From positions 484,155 through 548,154 of the forward strand of contig NW_005202428.1 of assembly GCF_000372725.1 (NCBI RefSeq): a stretch of DNA of 64,000 nt, in the 5' to 3' direction. The notes beneath the pieces are model-generated. The model saw only the letters and a program-made list of their open reading frames with translations. It searched no databases and was not told the origin of the DNA. This document shows positions 37,782 to 47,657 of this stretch, in pieces. This stretch comes from Emiliania huxleyi CCMP1516 (Eukaryota > Haptophyta > Isochrysidales > Noelaerhabdaceae). The translations under genes were made by a program, and so were the position numbers. Numbering within the stretch: the first letter of the stretch is position 1; every line of letters begins with the position of its first letter.

Positions 37782-39299
37782 ATGTCCACCCCGCCGCGCC
37801 GCCGCTCGCGCCGCCTCGCCGCCGCCGCCGCCGCCGCCCCCTCGCCAAGCACGCCGCCGCCCGCCCGCCTGCTCGACCTCCCCGCGGACCTCCTCGAGCG
37901 CGCCCTCTCGCGCTGCGACCCCATCGACATCGCTCGCGTCGCGGCCGTCTCGCTTCTCTTCCACGCCTCACTCGCGCAGGCGGGCATCCGCTTGCGCCTG
38001 CAAGAGGCCGGCTACGAGCCGCCGGCGCAGCCAGAGGGCGAGAGCTGCGCCGTGCGGTGGCTGTGCTTCTATGCCTTGCTGCGCGAGTCCAACCCGCCTG
38101 CGAGGGCTGCGGCGGGAGATCGGCACAGCGTCTTCATCGACGGCGAGGGGCGGCTCTCGTCGTGCGGGTCAGCGGCAACGGAGGGCGAAGGGGAGGATGA
38201 GGACGAAGAGGAGGAGGAGGAGTACTATCCAGGCCTTCTCGGCCACGGCGAGGGCGTGACGCAGCTCAACACACCGACCCGCCTTCCGTCGACGCTGGGT
38301 GGCGAGCGCGCCGTGAGCGTGTCGGCTGGCTATGGTCACAGCCTTGCCCTCACCTCCGACGGCGCCGCCTGGAGCTGGGGTAAGGGATCCTGTGGCCAGC
38401 TGGGCCACGGCGACGAGCAGAGCCAGTGGCAGCCAAAGAAGATCGAGGCCTTCACTGGCCAGCGCGTCGTCGCTGTCTCGGCTGGAGGCAGCTACAGCCT
38501 CGCCCTCACCGCCGACGGCGCCGCTTGGAGCTGGGGCTTGGGCTACGTTGGCCGCTTGGGCCACGGCGACGAGCAGCACCAGCAGCTGCCCAAGAAGCTC
38601 GAGGCGTTGGCTGGCCAGCGTGTCGTCGCTGTGTCTGCTGGATGGGAGCACAACCTCGCCGTCACCGCCGACGGCGCCGTCTGGAGCTGGGGCAGTGGAT
38701 ACTATGGCAGGCTGGGCCACGGCGACGAGCAGAGCCAGCTGCTGCCAAAGAAGATCGAGGCCTTCGCTGGGCGGCGCGTCGTCGCTGTGTCGGCGGGAAA
38801 CGACCACAGCCTCGCCATCACGGCCGACAGCGCCGTCTGGAGCTGGGGCTATGGATGCGAAGGAGGCCACTTGGGCCACGGCGACCTGCAGAACCAGCTC
38901 CTGCCCAAGAAGGTCGAGGCCTTTGCTGGCCAGCGCGTCGTCGCCGTGTCGGCGGGAAACGACCACAGCCTCGCCATCACCGCCGACGGCGCCGTCTTGA
39001 GCTGGGGCGAGGGGTGGCCCAGCTGGGGCCAGCTGGGCCACGGCGACGAGCAGACCCAGCCGCTGCCCAAGAAGGTCGAGGCCTTTGCTGGGCGGCGCGT
39101 CGTCGCCGTGTCGGCTGGAGGCAGCTACAGCCTCGCCCTCACCGCCGACGGCGCCTTCTTCACCTGGGGCGAGGGCACCCATGGCTGCCTAGGCCACGGA
39201 GAGGACCTGTCGAACCAGCTGCTGCCCAAGAAGATCGAGGCGTGGGCGAGCCGGTCGCCCACGCCAGTCTCTTCTGACGGCAGCGAGGAGGACGAGTAG
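37782..39299 (+). CDS. F-box-like plus RCC1-repeat protein
   Basis: Single exon, 505 residues. A basic N-terminus (PRRRSRR) is followed by an F-box-like segment, LLDLPADLLERALSRCDPID, residues about 30-60, then an acidic loop (DEDEEEEEEYY). Seven RCC1 blades of about 50 residues occupy residues 155-490, with consensus VVAVSAGGSYSLALTADGA, WSWG and LGHGDEQ. RCC1 propellers bind proteins or chromatin, and the F-box suggests an SCF ubiquitin-ligase adaptor; both are inferences from domains. The blades are so alike at DNA level that recent expansion or homogenisation is likely. ATG 37782 is the first in frame. Confidence 0.86.
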   Translation: MSTPPRRRSRRLAAAAAAAPSPSTPPPARLLDLPADLLERALSRCDPIDIARVAAVSLLFHASLAQAGIRLRLQEAGYEPPAQPEGESCAVRWLCFYALLRESNPPARAAAGDRHSVFIDGEGRLSSCGSAATEGEGEDEDEEEEEEYYPGLLGHGEGVTQLNTPTRLPSTLGGERAVSVSAGYGHSLALTSDGAAWSWGKGSCGQLGHGDEQSQWQPKKIEAFTGQRVVAVSAGGSYSLALTADGAAWSWGLGYVGRLGHGDEQHQQLPKKLEALAGQRVVAVSAGWEHNLAVTADGAVWSWGSGYYGRLGHGDEQSQLLPKKIEAFAGRRVVAVSAGNDHSLAITADSAVWSWGYGCEGGHLGHGDLQNQLLPKKVEAFAGQRVVAVSAGNDHSLAITADGAVLSWGEGWPSWGQLGHGDEQTQPLPKKVEAFAGRRVVAVSAGGSYSLALTADGAFFTWGEGTHGCLGHGEDLSNQLLPKKIEAWASRSPTPVSSDGSEEDE

Positions 39300-39453
39300 C
39301 TGCAAGACGGCGGGATACTCTGGTTCCTGTGTGTTTCGGGTGGGTGGAGAAAAAGTATTTTTGCGCGGCGAGTGCCCGCCGTGCTAGAGCTAGCAGCTAG
39401 ACTAGTCGCGGGCGCGGGCGGTGGCGTGCGCGCTGGCGCAGCCACACGCGTGA

Positions 39454-39650
39454 GGCGAGACGTCGTGCATCATATGCTTCGAGCGGCCGAAGTCTCACCT
39501 CGCGGTGCCGTGCAGCCACTTGTGCGGCGTCTGCGGTCCATGCTCCGAGCTTATGCGAGAGTGTCCTTATTGCCGCGAGCCTGTGATGATGTGGCTCGCC
39601 CCGCGCCTTGTGAGAGAGAGATTTTTAGCAATACCAAACAACTCTAACAC
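39454..39650 (+). CDS. RING-finger exon, possibly orphan
   Basis: A short frame without ATG encodes SCIICFERPKSHLAVPCSHL then CGVCGPCSELMRECPYCREP, a complete C3HC4 RING (CxxC, C-x-H, CxxC, CPxC). RING domains recruit E2 enzymes in ubiquitin ligases. The frame starts after a TGA at 39451 and near a TGAG that could be an acceptor. It runs directly into the dispersed repeat at 39611, which supplies the stop. Upstream exons were not found, so it may be a terminal exon or a remnant. Confidence 0.5.
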
Positions 39651-39658
39651 TCACACGT
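39611..39658 (+). repeat. Dispersed repeat, second copy
   Basis: GAGAGAGAGATTTTTAGCAA through ACTCTAACACTCACACGT matches 32241-32290. Confidence 0.8.
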
Positions 39659-40125
39659 AATTGTGTTTTTGCCTTGATGATCACGCGGGGAAAGTTGTCT
39701 GTGTGTCGCTCCTGTGTGACCGTCACCGCCCGTCTTGCGTCCACCCATTACCGCGCTGGAGTCCCACAGTCGTGGGTCTGACCTTCGTCCTTCCTTGGGG
39801 GGCTTCCTGGGGGGGGGAAATCCTTCGACGGATTGATTCGGATCGAGTGTCGGGTTTTCTTCAATACCTCCTGCAAGCAGCGCGGCAACGGCAGAGGCAG
39901 GCGTTCACTCCCGCGCACCTCTCTGCCGCGAAATTCGAAACTGCATCATCCGCCCTATTTCCCTACACAGGCGAGTCACAATGAGTGTCGCTCTCAACGA
40001 GCTGAAGGACTACGTCGGGTGGGAATCGGGCGGGCAGGCCCGGGCCGAGTCGACGGCGAGCACAACGCCTCCGCAGCCGCCGTCCCGCGAGCGTGCGCCC
40101 CGGCTGACAGGCGGCGTCCGCCCGA
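39659..40125. other. Intergenic or 5' leader of the next gene
   Basis: A short frame, MSVALNELKDYVGWESGG (39981), precedes the cofactor B start. It may be an upstream ORF but has no other support. Confidence 0.35.
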
Positions 40126-42213
40126 ATGGCGCAGGTGCTGCTGCATGTGACGCACTCGAACCTGCAGGCGCGCATGTTTGAGATCCGGCTCGACCGGCAC
40201 ATGAGCGTCGGCACCGTCAAGGAGAAGCTGCGGACACACACCGGTGCCGGCCCGGCGCGTTGGCGGCGGCAGCAGGACGGGCGCTGCGCTCTGAGTCGTC
40301 GCTGCTGTCTCCTACGTAGGCACTGGCTCGGTGTTCGCGCACTTGACGCTGCTCGACGAGAACCAGCAGGCACCGCTGCGGCCTCCGCCGCCGCCGCCGC
40401 TGCCGCCGCCGCCGCTGCCGCCACCGCCACCGCCGCCGCTGCCGCCGCCGCCGGCCGCGAACCCCTCGCCGCCCCGCGGTCCTACCCCGCCGCCTGTCCC
40501 CCTCGGTCAGGTCGTGGCCGACCTCTGCGATGACTCGCTGATGCTGGGTCTACGCGCCGCCCCGCCCCGCCCCGCCCCGCCCCGCCCCTCTCCACCGGTA
40601 GGCTACCCTACCCTGCCCTGCCCGCCTCCCCCGCCCCGCCCTGCCCTGCCCTGCCCACCACTCCTCTCCGCCGCTGCCCGAAAGGCTACTTTTCGCCGCT
40701 GGACGGCTACACGCTGCACATCACCGACCTCGACCCGCACTCCCTCTCGGCGGGCGGCGGGCTGGAGGACGTCAACCTCGTCAAAAAGTGCGAGACCCAT
40801 ATCTGCCCATATCTCCCCATATCTCCCCATATCTCCCCATATCTCCTCAACCTCGTCAAAAAGTGCGAGACCCATACCTGCCCATATCTCCCCATATCTC
40901 CCCATATCTCCCCATATCTCCTCAACCTCGTCAAAAAGTGCGAGACCGCCGGAGGGGGACCGGCTGGAGCGGGAGGAGAGCCCCGCTCTTCACGGCTGCT
41001 GATGTCATTAGGTACGAGATCTCGGAGGGGGAGATTGTGGGAGATTGTGGGAGATTGTGGGAGATTGTGATGATTTCATTAGGTACGAGATCTCGGAGGA
41101 GGACTACCTGAAGCGGGAGGACAACTTCCGCGCGTGGAAGGAGGCCAAGAAGCGGGAGGACCCGAGCTGGTCCTTTGCTAAGGAGATCAAGGAGAGGCAG
41201 GACGCGCAGCGCAAAAAGGCGGACCCGAGCTTTGTGCCCGAGCCGTGGAAGGAGGTCGAGATCTAGCCGAGATCTAGCCGAGATCTAGCCGAGATCTAGC
41301 CGAGATCTAGCCGAGATGTAGCCGAGATATGCCCGAGCCGTGGAAGGAGGTCGACGACGAGCGAGGGGCACTGCGAGATGCGCCGAGATGCGCCGAGATG
41401 CGCCGAGATGCGCCGAGATTGCGCGAGATAGGTCGAGACGAGCGAGGAGTCGTACAAGGAGCTCGCGGAGCGGGTCAAGGTGGGCGACCGGTGCGAGGTG
41501 ACGCTGGGGGGCAAGCGGGGCGAGGTGCGATACGTGGGCAAGATCCCGGCCATTGCGGCAGGCTGGTGGGTGGGCGTGCAGTACGACGAGCCCGTCGGAA
41601 AGGCGCGAGATAAGGGGGGGAGAGAGAGGGAGGGGGGGGGGGGGGGGGTAGCCCCAGTATAGCCCCCCGGAAAAGCCCCAGAATAAGGGGGGATAAAAAG
41701 GGAGGGGGGGGGGGGGGTACCCCAAGTTATCCCCCCCCGAAAAGGCCCGAAAATTAGGAAGGGGAAAAGGGGGTGGGGGGGGGGGGGGGNNNNNNNNNNN
41801 NNNNNNNNNNNNNNNNNNNNNNNNNNNNNNNNNNNNNNNNNNNNNNNNNNNNNNNNNNNNNNNNNNNNNNNNNNNNNNNNNNNNNNNNNNNNNNNNNNNN
41901 NNNNNNNNNNNNNNNNNNNNNNNNNNNNNNNNNNNNNNNNNNNNNNNNNNNNNNNNNNNNNNNNNNNNNNNNNNNNNNNNNNNNNNNNNNNNNNNNNNNN
42001 NNNNNNNNNNNNNNNNNNNNNNNNNNNNNNNNNNNNNNNNNNNNNNNNNNNNNNNNNNNNNNNNNNNNNNNNNNNNNNNNNNNNNNNNNNNNNNNNNNNN
42101 NNNNNNNNNNNNNNNNNNNNNNNNNNNNNNNNNNNCCCCCCCGCCTCCCCCTTCCCCTCCCGCACTCCACGCAGGAGCGCGACATTTTCGACGAGGAGGA
42201 GGAGGACGAGTAG
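40126..42213 (+). CDS. TBCB: Tubulin-folding cofactor B (ubiquitin-like plus CAP-Gly)
   Basis: Exons 40126-40243, 40320-40547, 40685-40787, 41083-41254, 41432 to the gap, and 42175-42213. The first three give a ubiquitin-like domain (MAQVLLHVTHSNLQARMFEI, then VFAHLTLLDENQQ, a Pro insert, GYFSPLDGYTLHITDLDP). Joining 40787 to 41083 restores LVKKYEISEEDYLKREDNFR, and joining 41254 to 41432 restores VPEPWKEVETSEESYKELAE, both diagnostic of TBCB. A CAP-Gly start follows (VKVGDRCEVTLGGKRGEVRY, then GWWVGVQYDEPVGK). The rest of CAP-Gly lies in the N gap (41790-42135), and the last exon gives the acidic end DIFDEEEEDE. TBCB handles alpha-tubulin with cofactor E during tubulin folding and disassembly. 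The Pro insert is unusual. All four visible introns are GT-AG. Confidence 0.87.
40776..40950 (+). repeat. 75-bp tandem copies of an exon end plus CCCATATCTC filler
   Basis: CCTCGTCAAAAAGTGCGAGA occurs at 40776, 40851 and about 40926. Each of the first two is followed by runs of ATATCTCCCC. The first copy is the end of the TBCB exon; the others are intronic. Confidence 0.9.
41610..42135. other. Assembly gap with degraded flank
   Basis: A run of 346 N (41790-42135) replaces sequence. The 180 bases before it are poly-G runs separated by near-repeats (GGAAAAGCCCCAGAATAAGG and similar), which look like low-quality reads rather than biology. The gap lies inside the TBCB gene. Confidence 0.9.
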
Positions 42214-42781
42214 TGCTGGACCTGAGACTGTATCCTGTCGCCGTGGTGTTTGATGGTATTGAGTGGCCAGCGCGGGCCAATCTGTGTGTGTACGATCTCC
42301 ACCCTTCTGTTCCCCCTTCTTTCTCTATCCTGTTCTTCTAACTTACACTCTACATGAAAGTAAGCTTCATTGCAGCACACGCGATATGGCGATTTACAGA
42401 GCCGACAGACCGGGGGCGGTTTGCTTTCAAGTATCAAGATTTTAGGGATTTAGCGTGTTCCGTTCAGTATTCAGCGAGAGAGTCGGAGGAGTGTGAATTG
42501 GAACTACTTACAACTAGCGCGCCAGTGAGAAAGCAGAGTGCGGCCGCTCCTACGTGCTACGAAATTGGGGCCTGGGGCCGTGGGCAAAGGACTCCGGCAC
42601 AGAGTGAGTCCTCAAGCTCAAGAGTAAGTTAGTAAATAACACGCGATGACCAAAAGGTGCAACTGCAAGGATTCAATGCCATTGGGTTCCGAAGGATCCT
42701 AGGTGAAAACTGAAATCTGAAAAGACATCCAGTAGTGTACTCAGCCTCCACACACCCTGCAGTTGACGTACTGTAAGCCAT
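42214..42781. other. Convergent intergenic region
   Basis: AT-richer than its surroundings and between two converging genes; probably both 3' untranslated regions. No other feature is seen. Confidence 0.5.
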
Positions 42782-44231
42782 TTACGAGCCACCAGCGCCA
42801 CGCCTCTCGTCCCGTGGCCTCCCACGCCCACCCCGCCCACCCCGCCCACCGCGCCCGCCGCGCCCGCCGCGCCCACCCCGCCCCCCTCGCCCACCGACCG
42901 CCTCCGTGGCGCCCACGGGCTGAGCCTGGGGCACGGGGCGCGAGGGCGGCTGGTGAACAAACGTCGTCTGCGCCGCCACCAGCCGCCCAGTTGCGGCGAT
43001 GGGCAGCGCCGGCTGGCGGCAGGCCGGGCAGTTGCTGTCGCGCTCCAGCACGCGCGGCGCACATGTCTCGCAGTACAGCGCGTGGCCGCACGCGAAGCGG
43101 ACCGAGCGCTTTGCGTCCCAGCAGAGGTCACACAGGCGCTCCTCGGCCCCAGCCTTCTCCTCCACCTCCCCCGCCGCTTCGACTAGCGCCTCCAGCCGCG
43201 GCAGCGCCTCTGCGAGCGGCATCCGCTTCTTCTTCCTCACGAGAGCCAGCCCGACCACGAGCCGCGTCAGCGCCGCGGCCTGCGCCGCCGACCAGCCAGC
43301 GTCGGCCGCCGCGATGCCCTCCGCCGTGTCGGGCTCCTCCAATGCATCGTCGCATGCGTTGAGCAAGCCGAGCGCGCCGCGGCCGGTCAGGGCGACGAGC
43401 AGCGTGATGCCGAGCGCAAAACCATCGGTGAGCTGCGAAGCCTGACCATCGTGCACGATGATCGAGTCCATGTAGCCAGGCTTGCCGAAGAGGCGTTGCG
43501 TCGACAGGTGCGAGACCTGTCCATTGCCGCCGGCCGTCGCCTCTGCCGCGCGCGCGAGGCCCACGTCGGCGAGGTAGCCGTTGCCGCGCTCGTCGAGCAA
43601 GATGTTGCCCGCCGAGACGTCGCGGTGCAGGATCATCGGAGAGAGCGTGTGCAAGTAGTGCAGCGCTCTCGCCGCGTCGCGCAGCACGCGGAGCCGTGCG
43701 GCGGAGGAGAGCGGCGGAGGCGGCGTCTCGAAGCCGAGCATGCGGAGCCGCTGCAGTGCGGCTGGAGCGCGGTAGAGGCGGTCCTCGAGGCTGCCGCCGC
43801 GGCAGAGGGGGTAGACGAGGCACGCTCTCGCCGGCGCCAAGCAGACGCCGAGGAGAGGGAGGAGGGACGGGTGGCACGCTGCGCTGAGCGTTCGCACCTC
43901 GCTCTGCAGCTCGGCGAGGCCTTGAGCGCCGACACCGACCAGCGCTGTCTTGACGGCGAACCCGCAAGCGACGCGCGGAAGCGACGGCAGCGTGTCGCAG
44001 CGGTAGACGCGCCCAAAGCCGCCCTCGCCCACCTTGCGCACCTCGGCAAAACCGTCGGTCGCCGCGATGAGCTCGTCGAGAGGGACGGCAGCGGGCGGCG
44101 CGGCGGCGGCGGCGAGGGCGGCGACACTCGCCGCCGCCGACGCTGCCGCTGCCGCCGCCGCTGCCGCCGCCTCCGCTGCCGCCGCCTCTTGAGCCTCCGC
44201 CGCCGCCACGGCCGCCACTGCCGCCTCTACA

Positions 44232-44263
<32 letters not shown>

Positions 44264-47200
44264 CTCCGCCTCCGCTTCCGCCCTCTCCCTCGCTTCTTCC
44301 CTCTCCCTTGCCGCCTCCTCCCTTGCCCTCGCCTCTGCCTCCTCCCTTGCCCTCGCCTCTGCCTCCTCCCTTGCCCGCGACGCCGCCTCCGCCTCCTCCG
44401 CCGCCCGCGCCGCCCGCGCCTCCGCAGCTGCCTCAGCCGCCCGCGCCTCGTCAGCCGCCCGCGCCTCGTCCGCCGCCCGCGCCTCCTCCGCCGCCCGCTC
44501 AGCCGCCTCCGCCTGCCTCGCCGCAGCCTTCTCCTCCTTCTGCCGCTGCCGCTTCAGCGCCCTGGCCTCGCGGGCCCTGCGCTCCGCCAGCTCGTCGCGC
44601 AGCTGCCGCGCCGCCCGCAGCGCCTCGGAGCCGTCGGCGATTTCGGTGTTCGCATTGATCGCCGCCCTGAGCGCCTCGAGATCGGCGTCGCCTCGCTCGC
44701 ACGCCTCCACCGCCTCGCGCAGCGCAGCCTCGGCAGCATCGCGCGCCTCCGCTGCCGCTGCCACCTCGCGTGCGGCCGCCGCGGCCTGTTCGGCCACTGC
44801 CGTCTCCCCCTCCGCCTCTGCTGCGGCCGACGAGTGCTCCTCGAGAGCGCGCACGCATTCGGCGTGGCCTTGCTCCTTGGCGCACTGAAGCGCCGTCTTG
44901 CCGTCAACAGTGCGCGCCGCGTCTGCGCCCGCCCGCAGCAAGCGCCGCACGACGGCGGGGCGGTTGAAGAGGGCGGCGATCATCAGCGCGGTGAAGCCGC
45001 CGCTGTTCTGCAGGTTGATCTCCGCCCCACACCGAATCAGCAAGTCGACCACACGCCCGTGGCCGTTGCTGGCGGCGGCCATCAGCGCGGAGTCGCCGTT
45101 GCTGTCCTGCAAGCTGACCTCCGCCCCACGCCGCAGCAGCAGCTCAACCACCCGCTCGCGGCCTTCGCGGGCGGCGCCCATCAGCAACGTGAGGCCGCTC
45201 ACGCCGTCTTTCTCGTACCTCGCGTCGGCCCGCCCGCCGTCCTCGAGCCACGCCAGCACCGCCTCCTCCTCGCCACGCTCAGCCGCTGCCACGACCTCGT
45301 CGGAGACTGCCACGACACCGCTCGACGCCCGCCCCGCCGCCACCGCTGGAGATAGCGTCTTCGCGACTCTCGATCCAGCCGAGGAAGCGCCGCCGGAGGA
45401 AACGCTGCCTGCGCCTTCGCCGCCGGCTGCCGTCGCCGTGGGCCGACCCGCCACGACCGACTCCTTGACGTGCTGCCTGAAGGCCTCGACGCACTCGGCG
45501 TGGCCCTTCTCCTTGGCAAACTGCAGCGCCGTCTTGCCGCTCGCACTGCGCGCCGCCGTGTCTGCGCCCGCCCGCAGCAAGCGCCGCACGATGGCGGGGT
45601 GGTTGAAAAAGGCGGCGGTCATCAGCGCGGTGTAGCCGCCGCTGTCCTGCAGGTTGACATCAGCGCCGCACCGGATCAGCTGCTCGACCACCCGCTCGTG
45701 GCCGTGGTCGGCGGCAAGCATCAGCGCGGTGAAGCCGTTGCTCCTCTGCAGGTTGACCGCTGCGCCGTGCTGCAGCAGCAACTCGACCACCCGCTCGTGG
45801 CCTTTGTTGGCGGCGACCATCAGCAGCGTGATGCCGTCTGTCCCGTTACGTCGCGTTGACCCGCCCGCCACTGTCGAGCCACGCCAGCACCGCCTCCTCG
45901 TTGCCTCGATGAGCCGCTGCCACGACCTTATCGGACACTGCCACGCCACCGCCTGACACCGGGTCCGCCGCAGCTGGCGACAGATTGTCCGGCCGCACCC
46001 GCACGCTCTCGCCGCCGCCCTCGAGCGCCACCGCGTACCGGCCGCCCTCGAAGCTCCGCGCCTCGCCCCGCTGCCCGTTCAGCTCGGGGCGGGAGGAGAG
46101 CCCACCGAGCACGACGCGCTGCCCGAGCAGCGGCGCGTCCACCGCTGCCGCTGCCGCGCCCGAGGAAGCGCCGCCCGGCCCTGCCCGGCCGTCTGCAGCC
46201 GCCGCCGCCTCAGCCAAGACCTTGACGCACTCGGCGTTGCCCTTCGCCTTGGCACACTGAAGCGCCGTCATGCCACTCTTCGTGCGCGCCGCCGCGTCTG
46301 CGCCCGCTTGTAGTAAGCGCCGCACGACGGCGGGGTGGTTGAAGAGGGCAGCCCACGTCAGCGCGGTGCCGCCGTCGCTGTCCTGCAGGTTGAGCTCCGC
46401 GCCGTGCCGCAGCAGCAGCTCGACCACCCGCTCGTGGCCTTGGTCGGCGGCGAACACCAGCGCGGTGCCGCCGTTGCTGGTCTGCACGTTGAGCTCCGCG
46501 CCGTGCCGCAGCAGCAGCTCGACCACCCGCTCGTGGCCGTTCTCGGCGGCGAGCATTAGTGCGGTGAAGCCGTTACTGTTCTGCAGGTTGATCTCCGCGC
46601 CGTGCCGAAGCAGCAGCTCGACCACCCGCTCGTGGCCGTGGCCGGCGGCGGTCATCAGCCCGGTGAAACCGTTGCTGCTCTGCAGGTTAATCTCCGCGCC
46701 GTGCCGCAGCAGCAACTCGACCACCCGCTCGTGGCCGTGGCCGGCGGCGCTGATCAGCAGCGTGATGCCACTCACCTCGCCTCTCTCGTACGTCGCGTTG
46801 ACCCGCCCGCCACTGTCGAGCCACGCCAGCACCGCCTCCTCCTCGCCTCGCTCAGCAGCTGTCACGACCTCATCGGAGACTGCCACAGCACCGCTTGAGG
46901 ACCGCTCCGCCGCCGCCGGCGACAGATTGTCCGGCCGCACCCGCACGCTCTCGCCGCCGCCCTCGAGCGCCACCGCGTACCGGCCGCCCTCAAAGCTCCG
47001 CGCCTCGCCCCGCTGCCCGTTCAGCTCGGGGCGGGAGGAGAGCCCACCGAGCACGACGCGCTGGCCGAGCAGCGGCGCGTCCACCGCTGCCGCTGCCGCG
47101 CCCGAGGAGGCGCCGCCCGCCCCTGCCCGGCCGTCTGCAGCCGCCGCCGCCTCCGACAAGACCTTGACGCACTCGGCGTGGCCCTCCTCCTTGGCCATCT

Positions 47201-47657
47201 GCAGCGCCGTCTTGCCGTCAACAGTGCGCGCCGTGTCAGCGCCCGCCCGCAGCAAGCGCCGCACGACGATGTGGCTGTTAAAGAGGGCGGCGGCCATCAG
47301 CGCGGTGGCGCCGTTGCTGTCCTGCAGGTTGACCTCAGCGCCGCGCCGTAGCAGCAAATCGACCACACGCTCGTGGCCGTGGTCGGCGGCAAGCATCAGC
47401 GCGGTGCTGCCGCCGCTGCTCTGCAAGTTGATCTCCGCGCCGCGCCGCAGCAGCAAGTCGACCACCCGCTCGTGGCCTTTGTCGGCGGCACCCATCAGCA
47501 GCGTGATGCCGCTCTCGCCGCCTCTCTCGCACGTTGCGTCGGCCCGCCCGCCGCCGTCGAGCCACTCCAGCACTGCCTCCTCCTCCGCCGCTAGCACTGC
47601 CTCCTCCTCGGAATCTGCCATCACGGCGTTGGGCCCCCCAGCACCTCGGGTCCCCAA
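42782..47657 (-). CDS. Giant ankyrin-protein kinase-RING protein (one frameshift)
   Basis: Two overlapping minus-strand frames form one gene: 47657-45846 (603 codons) and about 45870-42782. The second picks up the same ankyrin module the first abandons (DSGGRVNAT then DGITLLMVAANKGHERVVEL), so one small indel near 45858 separates them. The order is: four ankyrin modules, each opening with AAERGEEEAVLAWLDSGGRV; between the first pairs, a twice-repeated segment VVLGGLSSRPELNGQRGEAR; a long Ala/Glu coiled coil; a protein kinase (VGEGGFGRVYRC, FAVKTA, ILHRDVSAGNIL, LADVGLARA); a C3HC4 RING (CDLCWDAKRSVRFACGHALY, CPACRQP); and a GRG tail. The kinase resembles plant receptor-like/IRAK kinases, but the metal-binding DFG reads DVG, so activity is doubtful. 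It probably links a ubiquitin-ligase RING to ankyrin recognition. About 1,650 residues in all. Confidence 0.85.
46000..47160 (-). repeat. Near-identical duplicated module inside the ankyrin-kinase gene
   Basis: The segment encoding LGQRVVLGGLSSRPELNGQR to ESVRVRPDNLSPAA occurs at about 45970-46200 and 46912-47160, nearly identical at DNA level and 940 bp apart. It marks a recent duplication of a whole ankyrin module. Confidence 0.85.

Noticed and set aside
38169-39182. Minus-strand ORF over the RCC1 gene
   Set aside because: Mirror image of the RCC1 repeats; the plus frame has the canonical blade motif.
41610-41789. Novel G-quadruplex array next to the gap
   Set aside because: The pattern of near-repeated phrases with growing G runs beside Ns looks like low-quality assembly, so no biological claim is made.
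43451-45355. 634-codon plus-strand ORF
   Set aside because: Antisense to the coiled coil and kinase; mostly Arg-rich text, while the minus strand shows HRD, AVK and RING motifs.
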